This document shows positions 34,777 to 43,150 of a stretch of 43,881 nt of DNA, in pieces. Source of the stretch: Candidatus Sulfopaludibacter sp. SbA4 (GTDB taxonomy: Bacteria; Acidobacteriota; Terriglobia; Bryobacterales; Bryobacteraceae); contig OMOG01000290.1 of the NCBI GenBank assembly GCA_900290305.1, positions 1-43,881 of the forward strand, in the 5' to 3' direction. Under the pieces are notes generated by a model. That model did no database searches. It worked only from the letters and a program-made list of their open reading frames with translations, and had not been told where the DNA came from. The position numbers were made by a program, and so were the translations under genes. The stretch's first letter is position 1; each line of letters opens with the position of its first letter.

Positions 34777-37263
34777 ATGGACATCTCCGGTGAACTGCGC
34801 TACGCCGTCCGATCCCTGGCGAAGTCCCCCGTCTTCGCCTCCGTCGCGGTCCTCTCGCTGGCCCTCGGAATCGGCGCCAACACGGCCGTGTTTACCATGC
34901 TCGATCACGTCCTGCTCGGGCAGCTTCCCGTGCCGGGTCCCGAGCGATTGGTGCAGCTCCTGGAGGTGGGCGCCCACTACGGTTCCAACACCGGCCTGCA
35001 TGCGCTTTCCTACCCCATGTATCAAGACCTACGTGACCGGAACCAGGTCTTCAGCGGCATGCTCTCGCGGGATCTGACGACCGTCAGCGTGAGCCACAAC
35101 GGAAACAACGAGCGGGCCACCGCGGAATTGGTCTCGGGAACGTACTTCCGCGTGCTCGGCGTCGAGGCGGCTCTGGGCCGCCTGTTCACGGCCGAGGAAG
35201 ACCGCACGGTCAACGGCGCGCCGCTCGCCGTGCTGTCCTACGACCACTGGAAGACCCGATTCGGCGGCGACCCCTCCATCGTCGGGCGGGAGATCCTGGT
35301 TAACGACCGTAAACTTTCCGTCGTCGGTGTCTCCGCCCAGGGCTTCTTCGGAACCGAGCGGCTGTTTCCCGCGCAGATGTTCATCCCGGTGGTGATGGCC
35401 CCGCAAATCGAGGGCCGCTCGCTGGAGGACCGGCGTTTCCGCTGGGTGCAGGTCTTCGCCCGCCTCAAGCCGGGAGTCGCTCCGGCTCAGGCCAAAGCCT
35501 CGCTCCAGCCCATCTTCCACAACGTGCTCGCCATGGAGGTCCAGCAGAAGGAGTTTGCCCACGCTTCCGCCTACGCGCGCGAGCAATTCCTCAAAATGAC
35601 CCTGGACGTGATGCCCGGGGGCGGTGGCGACAACGTCGCCGAGCAGTTCCTGAAGGCGCCGCTATGGGCCCTGATGGCCATGGTCGGCCTGGTGCTGCTG
35701 ATCGCCTGCGCCAACGTCGCCAACCTCATGATCGCCCGCTCCACGGCGCGCCAGAAGGAGGTTGCCGTGCGCCTCGCATTGGGCGCCGGCCGCGCGCGGA
35801 TCGTCCGCCAACTCCTGCTGGAAAGCGTCATCCTCTCGTTCGCCGGTGGCATGGTGGGCCTCCTCATCGAGCCCTGGGCGATGCGGCTGCTGACGGACAT
35901 CATGCCGCAAATGGACCCGCCCCTCCGCTTCATTACCGATCCCAATCTGCGGGTGCTGGGCTTCAACCTCGCGGTTTGCGGATTCACCGCGCTGTTCTTC
36001 GGCCTGGCGCCGGCGTTGCAGGCCACCCGGCCCAACATTGCCCCCACGTTGAAGGACCAGGCCGGCTCGCTGGCCGGCGGGGGCGCCGGTTGGCGCAAGG
36101 TGCTGGTCACCGCTCAGGTCAGCCTCTCGCTGCTGCTGCTCATCGGCGCCGGGTTGTTCGCGCGCTCGCTCGCCAACCTCAAGGACCTCAACCCCGGTTT
36201 CGAAGTCTCCGGCCTGCTTTCCTTTAACGTCAACCCCATGCTCAACGGCTACAAGCCGGACCGCGCCAAGCTCTTCTACCAACAACTGACGCAGGAGCTG
36301 GGCGCGTTGCCCGGCGTCCGCTCGGCCGCCGTGTCGGTGGTGGCGCCGCTGAGCTACAACGACTGGGATGAAGACTTCACCGTAGACGGCCACATCGCCC
36401 AGCCCGGCGAGGATGCCAACTCTCACGTGAATTACGTCTCGCCAGGATTCTTCGCGACGCTCGGAATTCCCGTCCACGCCGGCCGGGATTTCACCGAGCG
36501 GGATGCGGCCGCCGCGGCCAAAGTGGTCATCGTCAACGAGAAGTTCGCGCGCTACTACTTCGGTACCCGCGACGCCCTCGGGCGGCATATCGGCAAGGGC
36601 ACCGACCCCGGCACCAAGACCGATCTGGAAATCGTCGCCGTGGTGGGCGATACGCGCTATGAGACCATGCGGCAGGAGATCCCCCGCCAGGTCTATTTTC
36701 CTTACCTCCAGAACGATTTTGCCACGGCGATGACGGCCTTCGCCCGCACCACTGCGGGCCCGGCGCAGATGTTCCCCGTATTTCGCGCCACCGTCCGCAA
36801 GCTCGACGCCAACCTGCCGGTCTATCTCATGAAGACCGAAGAGCGGCAGCGCGACGATTCGCTCTCCGTGGACAAGCTCGCGGCGGTGCTCTCCACGGCC
36901 TTCGGCGTGCTCGCCACCGTGTTGGCCGCCATCGGACTCTATGGAGTGATGGCTTTCCTGGTGACTCGCCGCACGCGCGAGATCGGCATCCGTGTGGCTC
37001 TCGGCGCCCTCACTGGAAATGTCATCTGGCTGGTGATGCGCGAGGTGCTGCTGTTGGCCGGCATCGGAATTCTCATCGGCCTTCCCGCGGCCCTGGCGGT
37101 GAGCCGCCTGCTTGCCAGCCAGCTCTTCGGGATCGCTCCCAACGATCCGGCGACCATCGTCCTGGCCACCGCGGGAATCGCCGCCATGGCGGCGTTGTCG
37201 GGCTATCTGCCGGCGCGGCGCGCGACCCGCATCAACCCCGTCACGGCGCTGCGGTACGAGTAG
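34777..37263 (+). CDS. ADOP-type ABC transporter permease (FtsX/MacB duplicate)
   Basis: An 828-residue permease of the acidobacterial duplicated orphan type: two FtsX/MacB-like units in one chain, each with a periplasmic MacB core. The first membrane segment follows ELRYAVRSLAKSPVFASVAV. The first permease core has LLIACANVANLMIARSTARQ and KEVAVRLALGAGRARIVRQLL, and the second ends with GVMAFLVTRRTREIGIRVAL and the family terminus PARRATRINPVTALRYE. It lacks the N-terminal helical extension seen in the second copy (37637-40315). No ATPase is encoded nearby. Such proteins are thought to work with a separate ATPase in mechanotransmission or export; the substrate is unknown. The ATG at 34777 is the first Met before the membrane segment, with AAGGAG 14 nt upstream. 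Confidence 0.92.
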   Translation: MDISGELRYAVRSLAKSPVFASVAVLSLALGIGANTAVFTMLDHVLLGQLPVPGPERLVQLLEVGAHYGSNTGLHALSYPMYQDLRDRNQVFSGMLSRDLTTVSVSHNGNNERATAELVSGTYFRVLGVEAALGRLFTAEEDRTVNGAPLAVLSYDHWKTRFGGDPSIVGREILVNDRKLSVVGVSAQGFFGTERLFPAQMFIPVVMAPQIEGRSLEDRRFRWVQVFARLKPGVAPAQAKASLQPIFHNVLAMEVQQKEFAHASAYAREQFLKMTLDVMPGGGGDNVAEQFLKAPLWALMAMVGLVLLIACANVANLMIARSTARQKEVAVRLALGAGRARIVRQLLLESVILSFAGGMVGLLIEPWAMRLLTDIMPQMDPPLRFITDPNLRVLGFNLAVCGFTALFFGLAPALQATRPNIAPTLKDQAGSLAGGGAGWRKVLVTAQVSLSLLLLIGAGLFARSLANLKDLNPGFEVSGLLSFNVNPMLNGYKPDRAKLFYQQLTQELGALPGVRSAAVSVVAPLSYNDWDEDFTVDGHIAQPGEDANSHVNYVSPGFFATLGIPVHAGRDFTERDAAAAAKVVIVNEKFARYYFGTRDALGRHIGKGTDPGTKTDLEIVAVVGDTRYETMRQEIPRQVYFPYLQNDFATAMTAFARTTAGPAQMFPVFRATVRKLDANLPVYLMKTEERQRDDSLSVDKLAAVLSTAFGVLATVLAAIGLYGVMAFLVTRRTREIGIRVALGALTGNVIWLVMREVLLLAGIGILIGLPAALAVSRLLASQLFGIAPNDPATIVLATAGIAAMAALSGYLPARRATRINPVTALRYE

Positions 37264-37306
37264 AGCTGCCTCCGATTCGGATCGCAACCATCCCGTGCCG
37301 CCGCGG

Positions 37307-37312
37307 TACGCT
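37307..37312 (+). promoter_or_regulatory. -10-like TACGCT shared by both AlbA_2 copies (truncated copy)
   Basis: GCGGTACGCTAGAC occurs here and at 41018-41030, ahead of each copy of the AlbA_2 gene start, so the duplicated sequence includes the presumed promoter. The match, not a strong consensus, is the evidence. Confidence 0.35.
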
Positions 37313-37325
37313 AGACCGCATGCAG

Positions 37326-37574
37326 ATGACCGATGCCGAACTGGAGCGCCTGCTCGCGGACGTAGAATCGGACCGGGTCGAACGGAAGGAGTCTCTGGCC
37401 GATCGCGAGAAGATCCGCGAGGCAATTGTGACTGGACCCATAAACTTGCCGCCGCGGCAGGTTTATCGGTCCAAGCCTGCAAGCGGCATGATTTCAACAA
37501 TGATCTTACTGCTCGCGGGTAGCTGCGTCAGTCCTGTAAGGTTCCGGCGGGACAGCCCCGGCGATCCCTTGTAA
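37326..37574 (+). pseudogene. Truncated 5' fragment of an AlbA_2/Schlafen-type gene
   Basis: From the ATG at 37326 the reading is MTDAELERLLADVESDRVER followed by KESLADREKIREAI, nearly identical to residues 1-34 of the gene at 41041. DNA similarity runs from about 37303 to 37426, with roughly one mismatch in ten and many changes silent, so it is a diverged copy and not an assembly duplicate. After REAI the similarity stops and the frame continues through unrelated sequence to a stop at 37574. The rest of the domain is missing. The 373-nt gap 37264-37636 holds only this fragment and a palindrome. I infer loss of the rest when the ADOP/PadR cassette came to lie to its right. Confidence 0.8.
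37440..37466 (+). repeat. 27-bp imperfect palindrome
   Basis: ATAAACTTGCCGC (37440-37452) and GCGGCAGGTTTAT (37454-37466) are complementary except at one position, with a single base between. It lies just to the right of the point where AlbA_2 similarity ends. It could be an operator, a transcript hairpin or the end of a lost mobile element. Confidence 0.6.
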
Positions 37575-37636
37575 TCGGACGTAGATTCCGAGAGCGGCCA
37601 CCCGCAATGCGGGGCAACAATCCGGAACGCGTTGCT

Positions 37637-40315
37637 TCACTCGTAACGCAAAGCAACGATGGGACTCATGCGGCTGGCGCGGTTGGCAGGAATGTAACAT
37701 GCGCCAATCGCCACCAATGTCACGAGCACGGCGACGGTGACGAAGGTCGGGGGGTCAACTGTGCTGACGCCGAATAACAGGCTGCGCATCAAGCGCGTCA
37801 GACCCACAGCGGCGAAGAGGCCAAGACCTACGCCGATCAGAGCCAGGCGCGTTCCTTCTCCCACGACGAGGCGCAGCACGTCGCGCCCTTGCGCGCCCAG
37901 AGCGACGCGAATGCCCACCTCACGCGTACGCTGCGAAACCGAATACGAGATCAGGCCATACAGCCCGACCATGGAGAGGATCAGCGCCAGCCCGGCGAAG
38001 CTGCCGAGCAAAAAGGACGGGTAGCGGCGCAGAAATACCGAGGGCGACTGCGCGATGATCTGGTCCATTGTCGCCGGAAGGATCAAAATCAGTTGCTGAT
38101 CCGTACTGCGCAACGCGCCGCGGACCGCGCCGATCGCGCCGGCCGGATCGCCGGCGGTGCGCGCTATGTAGGTGATAAACGAACTCGGGGCTTGCAGGTA
38201 CGGAGTGAAGAGCATCGGGTCTTCTGGACCGTCCAGGCCGGTTTCGGCGATGTTGCCGACGACGCCGACGATTTCGCGGAAGGGCTGCGTGGGCGAGTTC
38301 GTGAAGCGAATCCGCCTGCCCAGCGGATTCTCGCCATGCAGATGCCGGTTCACCCACGACTGGTTCACGAGGACGCGTTTTGGGCCGGACGCAGTATCGT
38401 CGGTATCGTTAAAGAGGCGGCCCGCCACCAGCGGAATGCCCAGGGTGGAGAAATAGCCGGAAGAGACGTCGCGGATAAAGCATTCGCCCTCCTGGCCGAT
38501 GGAGGTCGGCTGGCCCTCGACGAGGAAGCGTATCGTGTTGCCGCCGCCGGTGAGCGGAACGACGCTGGTGGAAGCGATTCCGGCCACGCCGGGCAAGGCG
38601 CGGACGCGTTCCATGAAATCCCGGTCGAAGCGGATGGCGTCCGGATTCTCGGGGTAAGAGGAAGGCGGAAGAAAGACTGAGAAGGTGAGAAGCCGTCGCG
38701 TATCGAAGCCGGGATTGCGGTCGAGCAGTGCGGCGAGGCTCTTCACCATCAGGCCGGCGCCGATCAGGAGCACCAGGGAGAAGGCGATCTCCGAGATGAC
38801 GACCGCCTGGCGGAGCCGGGTGCCTGCTCCACCGGCGGACGTTCGGCTTTCCTGCTTGAGAGGAGCACCCAGGTTGCGGTTGGAGACTTCGAGCGCCGGT
38901 GCGAGGCCGAAGGCGATTCCCGTGAGGATGGTGGTACCGAACAGGAACGCCAGCACCACGGGATCGGCCCTGGCATCGCGCAGGAACGGCATCGCATCAA
39001 GCTGGTTCTGGGGAATGGCGGCGATCAGGAGGGCGGTTCCCGCGCGCGCGACGAACAGGCCGAGCGCCCCTCCGGCAGACGCCAGCATCAGGCTCTCGGC
39101 AAGGAACTGGGAAACCAACCGGCCGCGGCCGGCGCCGAGGGCGGCGCGCAGGGCGAACTCCCTCCTGCGGCGCGCCGCGCGGGCCATCGTCAGATTGGCG
39201 ACATTGGCACAGGCGATGAGGAGCACGCATCCGACAGCGCCGAACACCACCAGGAGCAGGGGCCGGACGCGGCCGACGATGCGATCGCGCAACGGGGCCG
39301 CCACCAAGCGAAGGGCGCCGTTCTCTTTGGGGTAAGCGGCGACCAGGCTCGCGGTGATGAGATCCATTTCGGTTCTGGCCTGCGCCGGAGTGGCGCCGGG
39401 AGCCAGACGGCCGATGACGCTCAGCCAGCGAAGGTTGCGCCGCGTCGCCATGGCCGGGCCGAGATGCAGCGGCACCCAGAGCGGAGCGCTCCCGCCCGGC
39501 GCAAACTCAAACCCCGCGGGAAGCACCCCGATAATCGTGACACTGTTGGAGTCGAGCTGGATGGAGCGGCCGACGGCCTGGGGGTCGCCGCCGAAACGGC
39601 TTTTCCAGTAGCTGTGGGTGAGGAGTGCGACATACGGCCCCTCAGCCAGATCCTCACCGGCGTGGAAGCCGCGTCCAAGGAACGGTTTGACGCCGAGAGT
39701 CGAGAGGAAATTGGTGGTCGCCTGCACCGCCAGAACGGTCTCGGGCTCACCGGCGCCGCGCAGGGTGAAACCGTCTCCAGTGAAGCCGGCGAGCGACGCG
39801 AAGGTCTTCGACTGCGTCCGCCAGTCCAGGAAGTTAGGGTAGGAGACGTTCCAAGTTGACGCGGTGAGCTGGCCGGACAGAGCTTCCTGGCCGCGGACTT
39901 CGCCGAGGGTGATGAGGTGGTCCGGCTGGGCGTACGGCAGGGGGCGCAGCAAGGCGGCGCGGACCACCGAGAAGATGGCGGTATTGGCGCCGATCCCCAG
40001 GGCCAAGGTAAAGACGGTGACGGCGGCGAAAGCCGGAGTCCGCCGCAAAGTACGAAGGCCGAAATGCAGGTCTTGCAACAGATTCTCGATGATTTTTACA
40101 CGGCGCATATCGCGGCACTCCTCCTCGAACTGGGTCAGGCCTCCGATGGTGCCGAGCGCCGCCCTGCGGGCTTGGCCGGGCGTCATGCCGGAGGCGAGAT
40201 TCTCCTCGATCTGCTGGTCCAGATGAAAGCGCAGCTCGGCCTCCAGCTCGCGTTCCACGCTGGGGCGGCGGAGGAGCGAGCGGAGGCGGAGACGCATTTT
40301 GCGGAAGGCGCGCAC
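37637..40315 (-). CDS. ADOP-type ABC transporter permease with N-terminal helical extension
   Basis: An 892-residue duplicated FtsX/MacB permease. It begins with the ADOP N-terminal helical domain (about 15-75: ERELEAELRFHLDQQIEENL and GMTPGQARRAALG) before the first membrane segment (AFAAVTVFTLALGIGANTAI). The two permease cores show LLIACANVANLTMARAARRR, EFALRAALGAGRGRLVSQFL and, near the end, SVSQRTREVGIRVALGAQG; it finishes PANRASRMSPIVALRYE. The start is a GTG at 40315, supported by AGGAGG 6 nt upstream, 1 nt after the PadR stop, so it is co-transcribed with padR. A Met at 40297 is the alternative. No ATPase is nearby. PadR-ADOP pairs are a standard acidobacterial arrangement, suggesting export of a toxic compound or a stress role under PadR control (inference). 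Confidence 0.94.
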   Translation of the reverse strand: MRAFRKMRLRLRSLLRRPSVERELEAELRFHLDQQIEENLASGMTPGQARRAALGTIGGLTQFEEECRDMRRVKIIENLLQDLHFGLRTLRRTPAFAAVTVFTLALGIGANTAIFSVVRAALLRPLPYAQPDHLITLGEVRGQEALSGQLTASTWNVSYPNFLDWRTQSKTFASLAGFTGDGFTLRGAGEPETVLAVQATTNFLSTLGVKPFLGRGFHAGEDLAEGPYVALLTHSYWKSRFGGDPQAVGRSIQLDSNSVTIIGVLPAGFEFAPGGSAPLWVPLHLGPAMATRRNLRWLSVIGRLAPGATPAQARTEMDLITASLVAAYPKENGALRLVAAPLRDRIVGRVRPLLLVVFGAVGCVLLIACANVANLTMARAARRRREFALRAALGAGRGRLVSQFLAESLMLASAGGALGLFVARAGTALLIAAIPQNQLDAMPFLRDARADPVVLAFLFGTTILTGIAFGLAPALEVSNRNLGAPLKQESRTSAGGAGTRLRQAVVISEIAFSLVLLIGAGLMVKSLAALLDRNPGFDTRRLLTFSVFLPPSSYPENPDAIRFDRDFMERVRALPGVAGIASTSVVPLTGGGNTIRFLVEGQPTSIGQEGECFIRDVSSGYFSTLGIPLVAGRLFNDTDDTASGPKRVLVNQSWVNRHLHGENPLGRRIRFTNSPTQPFREIVGVVGNIAETGLDGPEDPMLFTPYLQAPSSFITYIARTAGDPAGAIGAVRGALRSTDQQLILILPATMDQIIAQSPSVFLRRYPSFLLGSFAGLALILSMVGLYGLISYSVSQRTREVGIRVALGAQGRDVLRLVVGEGTRLALIGVGLGLFAAVGLTRLMRSLLFGVSTVDPPTFVTVAVLVTLVAIGACYIPANRASRMSPIVALRYE

Positions 40316-40316
40316 C

Positions 40317-40646
40317 TCAAACCTCCTGGACCACGAGGTTTATGGCGGCGGAGAGGCGAGCCCAGGATTCCAATTCCCTCTTCATTTGGCTGCCCCCGGA
40401 GCGCGTGAGTTTGTAGAACTTCGCCATTCGGCCGGTCTCGGTTGGCCGCCATTCGGACTCGATCCAGCCCTGCTGTTCCAGCCGGTGCAGGGCCGGGTAT
40501 AGCGAACCCTGTTGGATCTGGAGGGTTTCCCCCGACATTTGCTGAATGCGTTTGGCGACCGCCCAGCCGTGTTTAGGTTCGAGCGAAATGGTCTTGAGAA
40601 TGAGCAGATCGAGGGTTCCCTGGACGAGATCGGTTGGCTTGGGCAT
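40317..40646 (-). CDS. PadR-family transcriptional regulator
   Basis: A 109-residue PadR regulator of the short subfamily. The winged-helix domain has LVQGTLDLLILKTISLEPKH, GWAVAKRIQQ, QQGSLYPALHRLEQQGWIES and RMAKFYKLTRSG, the usual PadR sequence. A short C-terminal helix probably forms the dimer. PadR proteins repress neighbouring transport or stress genes and are released by small ligands, often phenolics. It directly precedes the ADOP permease gene, and a dyad overlaps its own promoter, so autoregulation is likely (inference). Confidence 0.95.
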   Translation of the reverse strand: MPKPTDLVQGTLDLLILKTISLEPKHGWAVAKRIQQMSGETLQIQQGSLYPALHRLEQQGWIESEWRPTETGRMAKFYKLTRSGGSQMKRELESWARLSAAINLVVQEV

Positions 40647-40652
40647 ACGCTT

Positions 40653-40672
40653 AGATTATCTGCAATTGTAGA
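40653..40672 (-). promoter_or_regulatory. padR promoter: -10 TAATCT with adjacent operator-like dyad
   Basis: On the minus strand TAATCT (40658-40653) lies 6 nt before the padR ATG, with the 14-bp near-palindrome TCTACAATTGCAGA (40672-40659) directly upstream, in the spacer of the promoter. One pair in seven mismatches. The position fits repression by PadR itself. Confidence 0.5.
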
Positions 40673-40732
40673 CGATCATAGTATCGATTGGTTAGGTGGT
40701 CCCGGTCGGCGGCGGGAGCCCACCGCCAGATG

Positions 40733-41044
40733 GCACGCGGCTTGTGCGGTCTCGCTACGGTGGCGTCCACGGGTCCGTTCGCGGGGATGATCGGCACGGT
40801 GTGGGGGATCTACGGTTCGTTTCCGGCTTGCGGCGCGGACCAGTGGACGTGCATGGCGGCCATCGCGGAGCTGTTGTCGGAGTCGATCATGCCGGCCGCG
40901 CTCGGACTGGCCGTGGCGATTGCGGCGTCATGGGGCTACAAACACCTGAGCGCCCGGATGGCCGAATTCGACATCGAAATGCGGGGCGCGGTGCGGGGCC
41001 TGCCCGGCTATCTGTCGCGGTACGCTAGACTGCATAGCAGATGA
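40733..41044 (+). pseudogene. TolQ/ExbB/MotA-like proton-channel remnant (5' truncated)
   Basis: The protein from the ATG at 40733 (MARGLCGLATVASTGPFAGM) contains the conserved core of TolQ/ExbB proteins, GPFAGMIGTVWGIYGSF and IAELLSESIMPAALGLAVAI, followed by SWGYKHLSARMAEFDIEMRG. These are two membrane helices. The N-terminal helix and cytoplasmic part found in full-length members (about 200 or more residues) are absent: upstream lies the padR promoter, and the frame closes at 40679. No TolR partner is present. It ends at 41044, overlapping the AlbA_2 gene start by ATGA. I read it as the 3' remnant of a gene cut when the PadR/ADOP cassette arrived, but a short functional protein is not excluded. 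The 394-nt gap 40647-41040 holds nothing else. Confidence 0.6.
41021..41026 (+). promoter_or_regulatory. -10-like TACGCT before the AlbA_2 gene
   Basis: TACGCT ends 14 nt before the ATG at 41041 and is conserved in the truncated copy at 37307. It lies within the TolQ-like reading frame. No Shine-Dalgarno of strength precedes the ATG. Confidence 0.35.
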
Positions 41045-42219
41045 CCGATGCCGAATTGGAGCGCCTGCTCGCGGATGTGGCATCGGATCGAGTCGAGCGG
41101 AAGGAGTCTCTAGCCGATCGCGAGAAGATCCGTGAGGCCATCTGCGCATTCGCCAACGATCTGCCCAACCATCGGGCGCCCGGCGTGATTTTCATCGGCG
41201 CAAAAGACGATGGGTCCTGCGCCGGCTTGAATATCACCGACGAGTTGTTACTCACCCTCGCGGATATGCGATCCGGCGTCCTGCCTTTTCCTTCCATCGT
41301 GGTTCAGAAGCGGACTCTCCATCAGTGTGACATGGCGGTGGTCCTGGTGGAGCCCGCTGACGCTCCGCCCGTCCGCGTGCGCGGCCGCACGTGGATTCGC
41401 GTCGGCCCGAGCCGGGCGATTGCCACTCCCGAGGAGGAACGCCGCCTGACGGAGAAAAGGCGCTTTAAGGATGTCGCCTTCGATATTCGCCCTGTTTTCG
41501 GGGCCACGATCGCCGACCTCGACATGGACCTGTTCCGCCGAACCTATCTCCCGGCCAGCGTCGCGCCGGAAATCATCGCGGAAAATCAGCGGTCCGAGGA
41601 GCAGCAGTTGGCCTCTTTGCGCATGACCGGCAACGCGGTGCCGACAGTCCTCGGCGTTCTCGTCCTGGGACGCGATCCATGCGCCTTCCTTCCCGGTGCG
41701 TATGTGCAGTTCCGGCGGTTGGATGGAACCGTGTTGACCGACCCGACCCAGGAGGCTGCCAGGATTGCCGGCCCGCTGCCGGAGTTGGTACGGACACTCG
41801 AGGAAAAGCTGATCGCGCACATCGAGACCGCGCGCGATTTCACTTCCGGCCCCATCGACATCGCGCGCCCCGATTACCCGCTGGTGGCTTTGCAGCAATT
41901 GGCCCGCAATGCCATCCTGCATCGCACCTGCGAAGGCACCAACGCTCCCGTGCGTATCAATTGGTTTTCCGGCCGGATCGAGATCCACAGCCCCGGCGGA
42001 CCGTACGGGCAAGTCAATAAGACCAACTTCGGCGAGCCCGACGCCACGGACTACCGCAATCCGTACCTGGCGGAAGCGATGCGCAATCTGGGCTACGTGC
42101 AGAAGTTCGGCGTGGGCATCGCGCTTGCCCGCAAGGAGCTGGAGAAAAACGGGAACCCGCCGCCCGAGTTCCGGGTCGAAGACTCCACCGTGGTGGCTGT
42201 CCTCAGGAGACGGCCATGA
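41041..42219 (+). CDS. AlbA_2/Schlafen-type ATP-binding protein
   Basis: A 392-residue protein with an N-terminal AlbA_2 (Schlafen-like) domain (about 15-125: VERKESLADREKIREAICAF, APGVIFIGAKDDGSCAGL, WIRVGPSRAIATPEEERRL), a linker (about 130-250) and a C-terminal HATPase_c_4-like domain (about 255-392: LVALQQLARNAILHR and IEIHSPGGPYGQVNKTNF, ending YVQKFGVGIALARKELEKNG). Proteins of this type are annotated as ATP-binding transcriptional-regulator-like, and AlbA_2 domains also occur in RNA-cleaving Schlafen proteins and some defence loci. The first ATG of the AlbA_2 domain is the start. It overlaps the ParA-like gene by ATGA, so the two are coupled. A diverged copy of its 5' end lies 3.7 kb upstream. 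A role in regulation or defence is inference. Confidence 0.88.
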   Translation: MTDAELERLLADVASDRVERKESLADREKIREAICAFANDLPNHRAPGVIFIGAKDDGSCAGLNITDELLLTLADMRSGVLPFPSIVVQKRTLHQCDMAVVLVEPADAPPVRVRGRTWIRVGPSRAIATPEEERRLTEKRRFKDVAFDIRPVFGATIADLDMDLFRRTYLPASVAPEIIAENQRSEEQQLASLRMTGNAVPTVLGVLVLGRDPCAFLPGAYVQFRRLDGTVLTDPTQEAARIAGPLPELVRTLEEKLIAHIETARDFTSGPIDIARPDYPLVALQQLARNAILHRTCEGTNAPVRINWFSGRIEIHSPGGPYGQVNKTNFGEPDATDYRNPYLAEAMRNLGYVQKFGVGIALARKELEKNGNPPPEFRVEDSTVVAVLRRRP

Positions 42220-43133
42220 GCGTGCCGGTGATTGCCTTCTTCAATAGTAAGGGCGGTGTGGGAACGACGTCACTGGTCTATCACCTGGCGTGGATGTTCA
42301 ACGATCTCCGAGTCAAGATTCTGGCCGTCGACTTAGACCCCCAGGCCGATCTCACTGCCGAATTTCTCGGGCCGGACTTGGGGGAGTTGATCGATTTGAC
42401 CCTCTACGATTGGGTACAGCAACCCCTCCACTCAAGGCCGGTTGTAGTCGATGAGCGCCTATGCTTACTGCCTGCCGATTTGAGGTTATCGTATTTCGAA
42501 GAGAAACTTGCCCTGGAGTGGCGTGAGCCCGCGCGGGCGGTTCACTCCGCTGTCTGGCGTGAGACGCAACACGTGGCGAGTCTCACTGAGTCGCAGTTAG
42601 TGCTGCTGGATTTGGGACCGAACCTGAGTGCGATCAATCGTGCGGGCCTGGCTTGCGCGGATCGCGTTGTGGTTCCCGTGGGATCGGATCTCTCTTCGCT
42701 CGAAGGCCTCCGCAATCTCGGGCCGGCTCTCGCACGATGGCGGAAAGGGGACGTCGGGTTGCCCGCGGGGCGGATGCGGCCACTGGGCTATGTCGTGTTG
42801 CTCCGTTCCGTCCGGTTCGATCGCCCGGTAAACGGAAATGCGAATTGGGCCGGCCAGATTCCTGGCGAATATCGCACCTGCGTCTTGTCAGAAGCCGCCG
42901 GCAGCACGATCCCCATACAAGACGACCCTTTCAACTTGGGTGTGCTCAAGTCCTATCCTGGTCTCGAAGACATGGCCCACGAAGCGGGCAAACCCATGTT
43001 CCACCTGAAGCCCGCGGATGGCGCCCTCGGCGCTTACCTGCAGTCCGCGGAAGAGGTCCGCAAGGCGTTTGAAGCCCTGGCGAGGACCATCGTGGCGAAG
43101 GCCGACCTTCCCGTCACACTGCCGGTGATATAG
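42216..43133 (+). CDS. ParA/MinD-like ATPase with P-loop lysine replaced by threonine
   Basis: A 305-residue ParA-type (AAA_31) protein. The Walker A region reads SKGGVGTTSLVYH at 11-23: signature K12 is present, but the P-loop lysine of KGGxxKT is T17 (codon ACG, where AAG would give Lys, one base away). Other motifs are intact: LAVDLDPQADLT (switch 1/A'), LVLLDLGPNLSAINR (Walker B-like) and RVVVPVGSDLSSLEGLRNLG. In the family, loss of this lysine severely reduces ATP binding or hydrolysis. The later part (GEYRTCVLSEAAGSTIP, LEDMAHEAGKPMFHL) matches the chromosomal ParA-like subgroup, not plasmid partition proteins; no ParB or centromere-like repeats are nearby. It overlaps the AlbA_2 gene by ATGA and is probably its partner (inference). 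Confidence 0.88.
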   Translation: MSVPVIAFFNSKGGVGTTSLVYHLAWMFNDLRVKILAVDLDPQADLTAEFLGPDLGELIDLTLYDWVQQPLHSRPVVVDERLCLLPADLRLSYFEEKLALEWREPARAVHSAVWRETQHVASLTESQLVLLDLGPNLSAINRAGLACADRVVVPVGSDLSSLEGLRNLGPALARWRKGDVGLPAGRMRPLGYVVLLRSVRFDRPVNGNANWAGQIPGEYRTCVLSEAAGSTIPIQDDPFNLGVLKSYPGLEDMAHEAGKPMFHLKPADGALGAYLQSAEEVRKAFEALARTIVAKADLPVTLPVI

Positions 43134-43150
43134 TCTTGGCAGGCACTCAC

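Noticed and set aside
42216-43133. Plasmid partition (parA) interpretation
   Set aside because: No ParB gene or iteron/centromere repeats nearby, the neighbour is an AlbA_2 protein, and the P-loop lysine is missing.
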